From the NCBI RefSeq assembly GCF_001688725.2, contig NZ_CP015401.2:4775928-4839927 (forward strand): DNA of 64,000 nucleotides. The letters are read 5' to 3'. The DNA is from Bacteroides caecimuris (GTDB lineage: Bacteria > Bacteroidota > Bacteroidia > Bacteroidales > Bacteroidaceae). The position numbers and the translations under genes are program-made. The notes under the pieces were generated by a model. It saw nothing but the letters and a program-made list of their open reading frames with translations, was not told where the DNA came from and did not search any database. Below, in pieces: positions 8,327 to 18,145 of the stretch; the stretch's first letter is position 1; every line of letters begins with the position of its first letter.

Positions 8327-8683
8327 ATGAAAGGACTTTTAGTAAAAAACAAAGATAAAATTAGCAAGGCTGGCATTCCTCAAAATGGAGTTGGTCTTAT
8401 TGCTAATATTACTTGGCATAGTGGTGCGTCTTGGAGCGTTGGTGGTTTGCGGGTGTCTGATGAGATGCATTTGGTATGGGACGGAGGACTATTGGAAGTC
8501 GGGGATGTGATAGAAGTGGAAGTGGCAGAATTTGATGAGGCTTCGGCGACTGTTTGGGAGGAAAAGCATTGCTGTCCGACACAAACGGCATCGGACGACA
8601 CAGATAATCCGAAGGAATGGGAACATAAACTGGATCTCTACTACCGATTGAAAAAGGTATTGGAGGATGAGAACTTAATTTAA
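8327..8683 (+). CDS. Small hypothetical protein, paralog of the previous gene
   Basis: A 118-residue protein without a signal peptide and related to the product of 8015-8317. The shared core is VGGL, about 10 residues, then a (K/E)VGD-I-(I/V)-V-E segment. It carries a CC pair (EKHCCPT) and an insertion before the C-terminal helix (LDLYYRLKKVLEDENLI). It lies 9 bp after its paralog and 13 bp before the ligase-like gene, clearly in one operon. The paralogs may form a heteromer. Function is unknown. Confidence 0.7.
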   Translation: MKGLLVKNKDKISKAGIPQNGVGLIANITWHSGASWSVGGLRVSDEMHLVWDGGLLEVGDVIEVEVAEFDEASATVWEEKHCCPTQTASDDTDNPKEWEHKLDLYYRLKKVLEDENLI

Positions 8684-8696
8684 TACTAGGATAAAA

Positions 8697-10274
8697 ATGA
8701 TAAGACTCCTTTATATTTTGTTTGCCGCAGCGTGTATAGGCAGTATATTTGTATATTCCCACCAATTTACAGACGCATATATTGTGCCTAAATGGTGCTG
8801 CGCTTTGTTTGTGCTGTTATGGATGCTGGTGTGTGCTGCATTTTTGGCATTGCAGCGTAAATCCATAGTGACGGATATGACGATATGGGGGAGTATCATT
8901 GTTTCCTGTTGTTGGGTGCAGGCTGTTTATGGAATATTGCAATACGTAGGTTTATTTCCTTCTCATGCAACCTTCCGTGTGACCGGTAGTTTTGATAATC
9001 CGGCAGGATTTGCCGCTTGCCTTTGTGCCGGATTGCCTTTTGTCGTTTTTCTGATCATACATAAAAATAAGTATATTCGATATGCCGGATGGTTGGCAGG
9101 GGGAGTGATGGTGTTGGCGATATTCTTATCTCATTCGCGATCCGGCATGGTAAGTGTTATTGCGGTATGTATCATGTATTTGTGTGGAAGATTCGTTCAT
9201 GGGAGATTGTGGAGATATTTGCTATCGGCATCTATGATAGGATTGTTAATAATCGGCTCCTATTGGTTGAAAAAAGATTCGGCAGATGGTCGGTTGTTGA
9301 TTTGGCGGTGTGGCTGGGAAATGGTGAAAGATGCTCCTTGGACGGGACATGGCATCGGAAGTTTCGAGGCTAAATATATGGACTATCAGGCGGATTATTT
9401 CAAAGAATATGGTTCGCAAAATCGCTATGCAATGTTAGCGGATAATGTAAAGCAGCCTTTTAATGAATATTTGGGAGTTCTGATTAATTTCGGTATTGTC
9501 GGATTGGCTTTGCTTTTAGGTATTGTGGGGGCGCTTGTGTATTGTTATAGGCAAAATCCTACACTGGAAAAGAAAATAGCTCTTTATGCTTTGCTATCAA
9601 TAGGCGTATTCTCTTTCTTTTCCTATCCGTTTACGTATTCTTTCACGTGGATGGTGACATTTCTTGCCGTTCTCATGTTGGCTGCTGATTATTTGAATCG
9701 GATAAAGATAGGCACCACATGGACCAGGAATATACTGTATTCCGTAACGGTGGTGTCTTGCTTTTGGGGACAGATTAGGCTGGGCGAACGTACACAGTCG
9801 GAACGCAGTTGGCAGGAGGCTTCGGAGTTAGCTCTTTGTCATTCGTATGATGAGGCGCTTCCGTACTATGTGAGTCTGAAACACCGATTCGAAGATAATC
9901 CTTATTTCTTGTATAATTATGCTGCTGTTTTCACGGAAGCCAAAGAATACGAGAAGGCTTTGAAGGCAGCATTGGAGTGTCGCAAGTATTGGGCAGATTA
10001 TGATCTTGAATTATTATTGGGTGATATTTATAAAGAAAAAAAGGATCATAAACAGGCTGAAGAATACTATATGAGTGCTTCGTATATGTGTCCTAGTCGT
10101 TTTCTTCCTCTTTATCAATTGTATGAACTGTATAAATACATAAGTAACACAGAGAAGGCTTCGGAATTGGCAAAGATACTTTTGGAAAAGCCTGCAAAAG
10201 TAAATTCGGCGTTGATAAGGAGAATACGATATATGGTGAAAAAAGATGGTTTAATTAATAGTGTACGAAGATGA
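8697..10274 (+). CDS. O-antigen-ligase-like (Wzy_C) membrane protein with C-terminal TPR
   Basis: A 525-residue protein. Residues 1-355 hold about ten membrane segments with hallmarks of the O-antigen ligase/polymerase superfamily: FLSHSRSGMV in the middle, a periplasmic loop with TGHGIGSFEAKYMDYQ, and NEYLGVLINFGIVGL. From about residue 370 to the end there are TPR-like helical repeats (YNYAAVFTEAKEYEKALKAA, LLGDIYKEKKDHKQAEEYY). Family members join glycans to lipid or protein acceptors outside the inner membrane. No other glycan-synthesis gene is nearby, so it may modify an exported protein of this operon, possibly by O-glycosylation; this is inference. Its end overlaps the next gene by 4 bp. 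Confidence 0.78.
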   Translation: MIRLLYILFAAACIGSIFVYSHQFTDAYIVPKWCCALFVLLWMLVCAAFLALQRKSIVTDMTIWGSIIVSCCWVQAVYGILQYVGLFPSHATFRVTGSFDNPAGFAACLCAGLPFVVFLIIHKNKYIRYAGWLAGGVMVLAIFLSHSRSGMVSVIAVCIMYLCGRFVHGRLWRYLLSASMIGLLIIGSYWLKKDSADGRLLIWRCGWEMVKDAPWTGHGIGSFEAKYMDYQADYFKEYGSQNRYAMLADNVKQPFNEYLGVLINFGIVGLALLLGIVGALVYCYRQNPTLEKKIALYALLSIGVFSFFSYPFTYSFTWMVTFLAVLMLAADYLNRIKIGTTWTRNILYSVTVVSCFWGQIRLGERTQSERSWQEASELALCHSYDEALPYYVSLKHRFEDNPYFLYNYAAVFTEAKEYEKALKAALECRKYWADYDLELLLGDIYKEKKDHKQAEEYYMSASYMCPSRFLPLYQLYELYKYISNTEKASELAKILLEKPAKVNSALIRRIRYMVKKDGLINSVRR

Positions 10275-11641
10275 AAAAGAATTATAAGATCATACTTCTT
10301 TTCTGCTTATTGCTAGGCGGAATGCTCTCTGATGCTTCTGCAAAGAGAAAAAACTCCTTCGTAAGAAAGGATGAAATATTTTCTTATTATTCGAAGTTTG
10401 TTTCCGAGGTTTGGGACATCTCGTGGAAGAAACCGAAAGGCTTTACGGATTTGATGAAGAGCGAGACGTGGGCGTTCGGCAAGAAAGACCCTTATTCTTT
10501 ATTTTATCGGCTGACCGTTGAGTCAGTCGATAAGGATTGTCTCATCATGTATCCCGAACTGAAGATGGTGACGTCTTTCCCTGATATTGCATGGACTGAA
10601 AAATGTGGAAAACCGGAATTTCTGAGAAATTATGTTATGATGGAGGTCGGTGATTCTTTGATTGAAGAACGACTGACGGTGTTTTCCGGAACTGAGGCTT
10701 CGATGAATGCAGATACGGTGTTCGTGTTCCGCACTGCATTGAAGAACGTTTATAAAAGGTATTCATATTGTACAAGCATCTATGCCTACAAGGAAGGTCG
10801 ACCGCCTATGATATTCCGTTGCTTTTTTACAGAAAAAGGAAGGGCAAAGGAAAAGCTGTATCTTTCAAAGTTCTACAAGTCGGTGAACTACGGAAACAAT
10901 AAGGAATGGAAAATGGATGCTGATAAAATGCGTGAGGCTTCTTCCCGGATATTCTATTCGTTTACGAACGCAGAACGGAAGGGGCTTTTTAGTGAGTATC
11001 AGGTGGAGTGTGAGCGAGACTTTCATATAAAATTGAGTATGCCGGCAGGATTTGAGACTATTGATAAAATGGTCTCATTCAGAGTAAATGAAGGAAGAAA
11101 CATTGGTGTATTTTATAGTTTGTTGTTGGAATCAAGAGATAAGGACTGCCTGATGCTATATCCGCTTTTTATTGAAAATCAATCTCATGGCATTGCTAAA
11201 AATATGACTTATGGTGAAGTAAAGGCTGCATTGAATTTAGCACCGGAAGAGAATGAATGTATGAGAATGAATTTGGTGAATGGCAAGTTTACGCTTGGTA
11301 AGAGTAAAGTACCCGACCGTTCAAAGGAAACGGTACAGTTCGACACTGCCCGCTATATGAGAGTGATCGCAGAGGAGAATATGGAGAATTATTGCAATGC
11401 CGATACAGTATATGTATATGAAGTTCCGTTATTGAAACCTTATAAAGGAGTTTATACGAAGTGTATCGGGATAAATATGGTGAAAGAGGGGCATCCGTAT
11501 GGAATGGCAAAAATCCTTCTGATGGAAGGAGACAATGCGAAAGATAAATACATGAAACAGTTTTTCGAAAGTATACGTTACAGTGATAGTATGCTGGATT
11601 ATAAGGCGAGAATGAAATCGAAAAATTATAAAAAGAAATAA
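10271..11641 (+). CDS. Secreted protein with two homologous halves
   Basis: A 456-residue protein with a signal peptide (YKIILLFCLLLGGMLSDASA). The mature part is an internal duplication. The first half contains KPKGFTDL, LFYRLTVESVDKDCLIMYP and a Thr-Val-(F/Y)-Val-(F/Y) strand (NADTVFVFRTAL). The second repeats these as MPAGFETI, VFYSLLLESRDKDCLMLYP and NADTVYVYEVPLLKPY. Each half has one conserved Cys in the DKDCL segment. I recognise no family. It is coupled to the upstream ligase-like gene by a 4-bp overlap and lies 2 bp before the glutaminase-A-like gene. It is a candidate substrate or partner of those proteins. Confidence 0.72.
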   Translation: MKKNYKIILLFCLLLGGMLSDASAKRKNSFVRKDEIFSYYSKFVSEVWDISWKKPKGFTDLMKSETWAFGKKDPYSLFYRLTVESVDKDCLIMYPELKMVTSFPDIAWTEKCGKPEFLRNYVMMEVGDSLIEERLTVFSGTEASMNADTVFVFRTALKNVYKRYSYCTSIYAYKEGRPPMIFRCFFTEKGRAKEKLYLSKFYKSVNYGNNKEWKMDADKMREASSRIFYSFTNAERKGLFSEYQVECERDFHIKLSMPAGFETIDKMVSFRVNEGRNIGVFYSLLLESRDKDCLMLYPLFIENQSHGIAKNMTYGEVKAALNLAPEENECMRMNLVNGKFTLGKSKVPDRSKETVQFDTARYMRVIAEENMENYCNADTVYVYEVPLLKPYKGVYTKCIGINMVKEGHPYGMAKILLMEGDNAKDKYMKQFFESIRYSDSMLDYKARMKSKNYKKK

Positions 11642-11643
11642 CC

Positions 11644-14532
11644 ATGAGAAAGTATATCCTTTATTTGTTAGCTATCCTGTTGGCAGCCTGTTCGAAAAGT
11701 GTGCCTTATTCTGACGAAACTATTAAAAACGACTTGCGTGTACCTGCTTATCCGTTGCTGATGCTCCACCCGCATCTGCGTTTATGGTCGACAGCAGATC
11801 AGCTGACAGAGAAGAATATGACTTTCACAAACGGAAAGAATCTTCCTTTTGTCGGTTTCCTGCGGGTGGACGGAACGATGTATCGTTTTATGGGTAGTCG
11901 TGATCTGCCTATGCAAGCCATTGCACCAATGGCATACGATTATGAAAGCTGGGAAGGAAAGTACACCTCTCTTAGACCGGATGAAGGCTGGGAGCAACCG
12001 GATTTTAATGATCAATATTGGCAGGTAAATGAAGGTGCATTCGGTACACGCGACAGACGTGAAACGAGAACGCAGTGGCTTTCAACTGATATATGGGTGC
12101 GGAGGGAAATCGTGGATATTGATCCATATTTGCTTGAGAACAAGAAGATTTATTTGCGTTATTCGTGTGACGACCGGATACAGCTGTATCTTAACGGAAT
12201 ACAACTGGTGGATGCGGAGCGGATGGCGATAAACCAAATGATTGAATTGCCCGATGCAGTTTTAAATACAATGCGGAATGGGAAGGCACTTATTGCCGCT
12301 CATTGCAAAAATGAGCAGGGCAGTGCGCTGGTCGATTTCGGTTTGTTTGCTGAAGAACCGGGAATGTTGGTAGAAAGCATAGCTCCTGTTGCTTCCGAAA
12401 AAGAGTGGGTGGCGAAATATACTGTAGATGATCCGGGAGAAGGTTGGGATACGGTTGCGTTCGATGATACTTCCTGGATGCAGGGATATGGTGCGTTTGG
12501 CACGGAAGGCGGGCAAAATGTGAAGACGCCTTGGAATACCAAAAGGCTATGGATCAGGAGGGAAGTCTCATTCGATCCTTCCTTAGTGAAAAGCAGACAA
12601 CTTTTTGTGCGTTATTCGTATAATGACGGTATGCAACTGCTTATTAATGGAAAGGAGCTTGTTCGTACAGGAACGAAGGCACGCAACGACGTGAAAGTGC
12701 AGATCCCGGATTCTATCTTAGAAACAATGAAAGATGGAAAAGCCTTGTTTGCAGCACGTTGCGTGAATTGGGGAGGTACTTCCTTTGCTGATTTCGGGTT
12801 GTATGGTGAGCTGAAAGAAGCCGGGCAGAAATCAGTGGATGTGCAGGCTACCCAAACACATTATATTTTTGATTGTGGAGATGTGGAATTGAAACTGACA
12901 TTTACGGCTCCTTATTTATTGGATGATTTGGAACTGTTAAGTCGTCCGGTTAATTATATTTCTTATCAGGCTAAGGCCTTGGACGGTAAGGAGCATGATG
13001 TCGCTATTTATTTTGAAATGGATCCTCATAAAGCCTTTCGTGCCGGACAGTCTACGGAGATGTATGAAAAAGACGGTTGGGTGATGATGAAGACTGGTCG
13101 GGAGAATCAGAAGTTGTGGGTAGATAAGCTGAAGGATGCTCCGGCTTGGGGATATTTCTATTTAGGAGCGAAAGAGAATGTTACTTGTGCACAAGGGGAT
13201 GCGGCAGAGATGAGGGCGCACTTTATGAAAGAAGGTGATTTGAAAGAAATGCGTCGGTCGAATGAAAAACGTTATGCGGCAATAGCACAGAAGCTGGAAA
13301 TGAATAGTGAGTTTCCTCAACATCTGATTGCGGCTTTCGATGGATTGTATACAATGGCTTATTTCGGTGAGGATCTCCGGCCTTATTGGAATAAGGACGG
13401 AGATAAAACGATAGAAAGGTTATATGAGGACGCGGAAAAAGTATATAAAGAAACAATGGCAAGGTGCTATGCTTTTGACAGGCAATTGATGGAGAATGCT
13501 TGCCGTGTCGGTGGTAAAGAGTACGCAGAACTGTGTGCTTCGGCATATCGTCAGGCCGTTTCGTCTTTTCAGATGTCTAAGAATTCGAATGATGAGTTGC
13601 TCTATTTTACTACGTTGGTGGGTTCGCTGGATATCTATTATGCTGCTTCACCGCTATTTCTTTGTTACAATCCCGATCTGCTGAAAGCAATGTTGAATCC
13701 TTTCTTCTATTATAGTGAGAGTGGTAAATGGAATAAGCCTTTCCCGGCTCATGATTTGGGCGGTTATCCGTTTGTAAACGGACAAGCGAAAGGGGGAGAT
13801 TTGCCGGTTGAACATGCCGGAAATATGCTGATTATGGTGGCTGCTATGGCTAAAGCGGAAAAAGATGCATCTTACGCAAAGGCTCATTGGGAGACTCTCT
13901 CCAAATGGGCAGGTTATTTGATGGAGAACGGGGTTGATACCGATAAACAGATGGATACTGACAGCTTTGCCGGCCGCTATTCTCATAATGCTAATTTGTC
14001 TGCCAAAGGAATTCTAGGTATTGCATCGTATGCTCTTCTGGCAAAAATGCTAGGTAAACAGGAAGATGCTGAAAAATATTTGGCAGCAGCAAAAAGAATG
14101 GCGGAAGAATGGGAGAAGCAGGCTTCTGACGGAGACCATTATCGTTTGGCTTTTGACCAGCCGGATAGCTGGGGGCAAAAGTATAACTTGATTTGGGATA
14201 AACTCCTTGACCTCCATGTTTTCCCAGATAGAGTAGTAGAATTGGAGACAGCCTTTTATAGGACTAAATTGAATACTTACGGTTGTCCGTTGCATAGTAA
14301 AACTGATTATGCGAAAGCTGATTGGACTGTATGGACGGCTGCATTGCAAAATGACCGACTTATGTTTCGTGAGTTTATTCTTCCGCTTTACAATTATATG
14401 AATGAAAACAAATGGCGTGTACCAATGGCGGACACTTATAATGTTGTGAATCAGAAAACAAGAGTCACATCATGGGGAAGACCGGTAACGGGGGCCTATT
14501 TCATAAAATTATTGGAAACGGTTATTGAATGA
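11644..14532 (+). CDS. Glutaminase-A-like lipoprotein (DUF4964/DUF5127/DUF4965/DUF1793) with two jelly-roll modules
   Basis: A 962-residue lipoprotein (AAC lipobox, Cys16). The order appears to be: DUF4964-like start (LRVPAYPLLMLHPHLRLWS), two successive jelly-roll modules of about 150 residues (each with EGW, (F)(D/N)D-W, GAFGT, WVRRE, LRYS or VRYS, VDFG or ADFG), a DUF5127 region (DVQATQTHYIFDCGDVELKL), then DUF4965 and DUF1793 helical domains (AAFDGLYTMAYFGEDLRPYW, FAGRYSHNANLSAKGI, FDQPDSWGQKYNL). The family is named after fungal glutaminase A, but the activity of Bacteroides members is not established. The double jelly-roll makes it longer than the single-module form I would expect. A close paralog lies at 21676-24546. 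Confidence 0.85.
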   Translation: MRKYILYLLAILLAACSKSVPYSDETIKNDLRVPAYPLLMLHPHLRLWSTADQLTEKNMTFTNGKNLPFVGFLRVDGTMYRFMGSRDLPMQAIAPMAYDYESWEGKYTSLRPDEGWEQPDFNDQYWQVNEGAFGTRDRRETRTQWLSTDIWVRREIVDIDPYLLENKKIYLRYSCDDRIQLYLNGIQLVDAERMAINQMIELPDAVLNTMRNGKALIAAHCKNEQGSALVDFGLFAEEPGMLVESIAPVASEKEWVAKYTVDDPGEGWDTVAFDDTSWMQGYGAFGTEGGQNVKTPWNTKRLWIRREVSFDPSLVKSRQLFVRYSYNDGMQLLINGKELVRTGTKARNDVKVQIPDSILETMKDGKALFAARCVNWGGTSFADFGLYGELKEAGQKSVDVQATQTHYIFDCGDVELKLTFTAPYLLDDLELLSRPVNYISYQAKALDGKEHDVAIYFEMDPHKAFRAGQSTEMYEKDGWVMMKTGRENQKLWVDKLKDAPAWGYFYLGAKENVTCAQGDAAEMRAHFMKEGDLKEMRRSNEKRYAAIAQKLEMNSEFPQHLIAAFDGLYTMAYFGEDLRPYWNKDGDKTIERLYEDAEKVYKETMARCYAFDRQLMENACRVGGKEYAELCASAYRQAVSSFQMSKNSNDELLYFTTLVGSLDIYYAASPLFLCYNPDLLKAMLNPFFYYSESGKWNKPFPAHDLGGYPFVNGQAKGGDLPVEHAGNMLIMVAAMAKAEKDASYAKAHWETLSKWAGYLMENGVDTDKQMDTDSFAGRYSHNANLSAKGILGIASYALLAKMLGKQEDAEKYLAAAKRMAEEWEKQASDGDHYRLAFDQPDSWGQKYNLIWDKLLDLHVFPDRVVELETAFYRTKLNTYGCPLHSKTDYAKADWTVWTAALQNDRLMFREFILPLYNYMNENKWRVPMADTYNVVNQKTRVTSWGRPVTGAYFIKLLETVIE

Positions 14533-14616
14533 TGTTGATTTAATGTGTATATTTGTATAGTAATACAAGAGGAAACATGAAAGCAATATAAATCCCATAA
14601 ATAAAATCAGATAATT

Positions 14617-15636
14617 ATGAAAAACATTTTCCTTTCCAAAGTAACGATGTGCATAATTGCACTGTTTACTTTAACTTTATCAGCTTCTGCACAAAATACA
14701 AATGCGACAGATGAGTACAAAGAAACGTTGAAGAAAATCATGAATTTTTCTGGTACTTCGACTACTACGGATGACTTTTTCCAGAGATTATCATCTATCA
14801 TGAAATTAAAGGCATCGGAAAAGGATGAAGCTTATTGGGATGAGTTCTCTAAAAAATGGAAAGAGAAAGTAGAAAATAAGGTGTTTGAAATGTATATGCC
14901 TGTTTATGAGAAGCATTTAACATTGGAAGAATTAAAAGCTGTTGCTGCATTTTATGAATCTCCCGTAGGTAAAAAATATAAAGAGGCTTCATTGATGGTT
15001 ATGCGTGAGACAATGCCGTTGTTAGTGACGCAACTCCAGACAGAGATGTTCAAAGAGGTAATGCCGGAGAAAAGTGAACGGGTAAAAAAAGGTGAACAGC
15101 GGTTGAAAGAATATGAGCAAAAGCAGAAGCGTGATAAAGAATTATATGCACAAGCCTATATGCTTCCAAGCGATAGTATAGTGATAGTTCCTGAAGAAGT
15201 GTATAGGAAAGCGTATAAGAATGGGAGGTCTACAACTCCTTCCTTATATTCGATTGAAAGAAGAGAGGACGACACCAAGGTGACATTCATACAACCTATT
15301 TATTGGGACTGGCAATGGTTGTATTATAGTCCGGGCTTTAAGATTGTTGATAAGAAAAGTGGCGATGAATATAATGTGAGAGGATATGATGGTGGAGCTC
15401 CGATGGGCAGGCTGTTGGCTGTCAAAGGATTTAATCATAAATATATTTATATCAGCCTTCTATTCCCGAAACTGAAGAAAGGTGTGAAAGAAATAGATAT
15501 CCTTGAGCTGTCGAACGAAAAGGATAAAGAACAGTTACCTTCCAATGATGATGGAAAGTCTAAATCATATTTTAATGTAAAGGTGAAGGATTATCAGGTC
15601 GTCTCTGATAAGAAAAATAAGAAGATCTATTATTAG
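14617..15636 (+). CDS. DUF2059-containing secreted protein
   Basis: A 339-residue protein with a signal peptide ending near LSASAQ. Residues about 75-145 match DUF2059, a helical region (VFEMYMPVYEKHLTLEELKA, AVAAFYESPVGKKYKEAS). The second half (residues 180-339) is beta-rich and unfamiliar, with WDWQWLYYSPGFKI, ending in a charged tail. It lies 84 bp after the glutaminase-like gene and may close its operon or start a new unit. A 369-bp gap follows. DUF2059 proteins are periplasmic with unclear roles. Confidence 0.75.
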   Translation: MKNIFLSKVTMCIIALFTLTLSASAQNTNATDEYKETLKKIMNFSGTSTTTDDFFQRLSSIMKLKASEKDEAYWDEFSKKWKEKVENKVFEMYMPVYEKHLTLEELKAVAAFYESPVGKKYKEASLMVMRETMPLLVTQLQTEMFKEVMPEKSERVKKGEQRLKEYEQKQKRDKELYAQAYMLPSDSIVIVPEEVYRKAYKNGRSTTPSLYSIERREDDTKVTFIQPIYWDWQWLYYSPGFKIVDKKSGDEYNVRGYDGGAPMGRLLAVKGFNHKYIYISLLFPKLKKGVKEIDILELSNEKDKEQLPSNDDGKSKSYFNVKVKDYQVVSDKKNKKIYY

Positions 15637-15930
15637 TTCAAATGATTATTAGAATTTGAAATGATTCTTTGCCATTTAACAATCGACCTTCTTCTTGCTG
15701 ATAAGTTACTGTCTCTTTCCGTGAAGGATGTGAGGGAGGAAAACTCAACTTTATTGTGTCTTTAGCCATTTATTCTAAGGATAATATTGATTCAAAAAAA
15801 GGATAAATATTGGTCAAATGGGATGAAGGGCCGGATTTGGGGTGTTACAATATGAGAGGGAAACTAAAAAAAATCCTTGCCGCTACACCCCTGTAGCGCA
15901 TATTCCATGTCATAGAGGTGTAACGCCCCC
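15637..15930. other. Intergenic region with a GC-rich hairpin
   Basis: No ORF of convincing quality was found here. Near the end lies a perfect 7-bp stem with a CCCC loop (CGCTACA at 15881-15887, TGTAGCG at 15892-15898), followed by related GC-rich motifs (GAGGTGTAACG, CTATAGCG) up to about 15943. They sit just upstream of, and overlapping, the promoter of the transglutaminase-like gene. They could be operator or repeat sequences; a decayed roughly 22-bp periodicity is possible but not exact. Confidence 0.5.
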
Positions 15931-15961
15931 TTGTGCTATAGCGAAACAACCTGTAAATTTG
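15931..15961 (+). promoter_or_regulatory. Bacteroides-type promoter for the gene at 16006
   Basis: TTG at 15931-15933 and TAAATTTG at 15954-15961, separated by 20 bp, fit the Bacteroides sigma-ABfr consensus (TTTG, 19-21 bp, TAnnTTTG). Transcription would start about 35-40 bp before the ATG. Confidence 0.65.
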
Positions 15962-16005
15962 CAGAAAAATAAAACGAGTCATTTATCTCTATTTTTCTGA
16001 TAATT

Positions 16006-18024
16006 ATGAAAATACTCACAAGGTTGATTTCTGTCTTTTTGTTTGTTGCAATTGGTAGTCTCTTTTTCTTTTCATGTGCTGAAAAAGAAAAATGCACTTC
16101 AATGGTTTCATTCCTTGAAACTGCTCTTCAGCAGGCAGGAGAGAACCGTGTGGAACTGGAAAAAGTCTTGTCTCATTATAGCGCTAATCCGGCAGATAGT
16201 TTGAAGTATAAAGCCGCTTGTTTTTTGATAGAGAACATGCCTTATTATACCTATTATAAGGGCAAGCAGTTGGACCGGTATCTCACTTACTATACTTTGC
16301 TGCAAGAAACACGTGGATTGGGGATTTCTCCTCAGGCAGTGGCCGACTCCGTCCGTCAGATGTATGGGCTTTTGTATGTAGATTCTTTGCAATCCTATAG
16401 AGATGTTGAAACTGTTGATTCTGCTTATTTATGTAATAATATTGAGTGGTCATTTAAGGTGTGGCAGGAACAACCATGGGGGAAACATGTTTCGTTTGCA
16501 GATTTTTGTGAATATCTTCTTCCTTATCGTATTGGTGACGAAACATTAGCAAGCTGGCGTGAATCTATTTATCAGAAATACAATCCTTTGCTCGATTCTT
16601 TACGTGCATCCGGAGTGCTTGATAAAGAAGACCCGATTGTGGCAGCCCGTTGTTTGCTCGATTCAATTCGTAAAGGAGAAGTGGTATTTACTACTGCCGC
16701 TCCTGCCAGCCTTCCTCATGTGGGACCGGAAGTTGCTCAACTGAAAGCGGGTAGTTGCCGGGAACTTTCAGACTTTGTTGTTTATGTTTGTCGTGCGTTG
16801 GGTATTCCATGCGCCATAGACTTTATGCCGATTCGCGGTGATGAGAACGATAGCCATCAATGGGTGGCGTTTAATGACAAATACGGTACGCTCTATTATC
16901 ACGAATTTCCTAATGGTGTGAGTGAAGTGCGGAAACATATCATGTGTGGAATTCCCAAAATAAAGGTATATCGTAATACATTCAGCCTGAATCGTTCTAT
17001 GCAGGAAGAAATGCAGAAATTGGATACTGCTATTGTTCCTCTTTTCAAAGATCCGCATATCGTGGATATTACTTTCCCTTATACCAAAGATTTCAAGAAA
17101 GAACTCCACATACCGAAAGACGTTCTATATAAAGGCAATCCGCGTTCAAGAATAGCTTATCTATGTGCCAGCAAACGGATGGATTGGGAGCCTGTTGCAT
17201 GGACAGAGTTCGATGATAAAAACATTGTTTTTACGGATATACAAAAAGGCCCCGTCATGCGGGTTGCCACTTACGAGCGAGGACGACTTCGCTTTTGGAC
17301 CGATCCTTTTGAAATCAATGTTTCCAATGAGTTTCATTTCTTCACTCCTTCGGATAGTGTACAGGATGTTACTTTGTTTGCAAAATATACTTTGCGGGCA
17401 GATGAGATGTTTTTGAATCGTATGATAGGCGGAACATTTGAAGGAAGCAATGATCCTGATTTTCGTGAAAAAGAAGTCTTGTACTTGATAAACGAGAAAC
17501 CGAAAAGATTACAGACTGTTGTTCAATCGTATTCTTCAAAATCGTATCGCTATGTCAGATATATAGGTCCCAAAGATTCACACTGTAATATTGCGGAGGC
17601 GGCTTTTTATACTCCTAATGATACCGCTTCTTTAAAAGGTAAAGTTATAGGTACTCCCGGATGTTTTCAAAAAGATGGTTCGCATGAGTATACAAATGTA
17701 TTTGATGGGGATGTTACAACTTCTTTTGATTATGTTGAGCCTTCCGGTGGTTGGTCAGGTCTTGATCTTGGAACTCCTAAGCAGATTGGAAGGATTGTTT
17801 ATACGCCTCGGAGTTATGATAACTATATTCGTTCGGGAGATAAGTATGAGCTTTTTTATTGTACTAGGAATAAATGGAGTTCTCTTGGTAAACAACTTTC
17901 TGAAGCGGACTCGTTAACTTATAAGAATGTTCCTCGCAATGTACTGTTGTTATTGAAGAATTATTCGCGTGGAATGCAAGAAAGAATTTTTATTTATGAA
18001 AATGGAAAGCAAGTCTGGAAATAG
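16006..18024 (+). CDS. Transglutaminase-like lipoprotein with discoidin-like C-terminus
   Basis: A 672-residue lipoprotein (lipobox FFSC, Cys24). A helical region (30-200) precedes a transglutaminase/protease-like domain: KAGSCRELSDF gives catalytic Cys251, DSHQWVAF gives His284, and NDKYG gives Asp291. After a linker, two beta-rich discoidin (F5/8 C)-like segments follow (about 390-550 and 555-672; GGWSGLDLGTPKQIGRIVYT). Domains of this superfamily either crosslink or deamidate Gln, or act as Cys peptidases; which applies here is unknown. The C-terminal modules probably bind glycan or cell wall. A strong promoter at 15931-15961 drives it. The copy cut by the window start is its close paralog. 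Confidence 0.87.
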   Translation: MKILTRLISVFLFVAIGSLFFFSCAEKEKCTSMVSFLETALQQAGENRVELEKVLSHYSANPADSLKYKAACFLIENMPYYTYYKGKQLDRYLTYYTLLQETRGLGISPQAVADSVRQMYGLLYVDSLQSYRDVETVDSAYLCNNIEWSFKVWQEQPWGKHVSFADFCEYLLPYRIGDETLASWRESIYQKYNPLLDSLRASGVLDKEDPIVAARCLLDSIRKGEVVFTTAAPASLPHVGPEVAQLKAGSCRELSDFVVYVCRALGIPCAIDFMPIRGDENDSHQWVAFNDKYGTLYYHEFPNGVSEVRKHIMCGIPKIKVYRNTFSLNRSMQEEMQKLDTAIVPLFKDPHIVDITFPYTKDFKKELHIPKDVLYKGNPRSRIAYLCASKRMDWEPVAWTEFDDKNIVFTDIQKGPVMRVATYERGRLRFWTDPFEINVSNEFHFFTPSDSVQDVTLFAKYTLRADEMFLNRMIGGTFEGSNDPDFREKEVLYLINEKPKRLQTVVQSYSSKSYRYVRYIGPKDSHCNIAEAAFYTPNDTASLKGKVIGTPGCFQKDGSHEYTNVFDGDVTTSFDYVEPSGGWSGLDLGTPKQIGRIVYTPRSYDNYIRSGDKYELFYCTRNKWSSLGKQLSEADSLTYKNVPRNVLLLLKNYSRGMQERIFIYENGKQVWK

Positions 18025-18145
18025 AATTAAAATAATGTTTTTTTGAAGTTACTTTGATCTATTTTTAATCATGTATTAGCTAGCGTTATATGATTAATAT
18101 AGAAAGATTTATGTAATAATTAATGTTTAATTAAAAACGAAGTTT

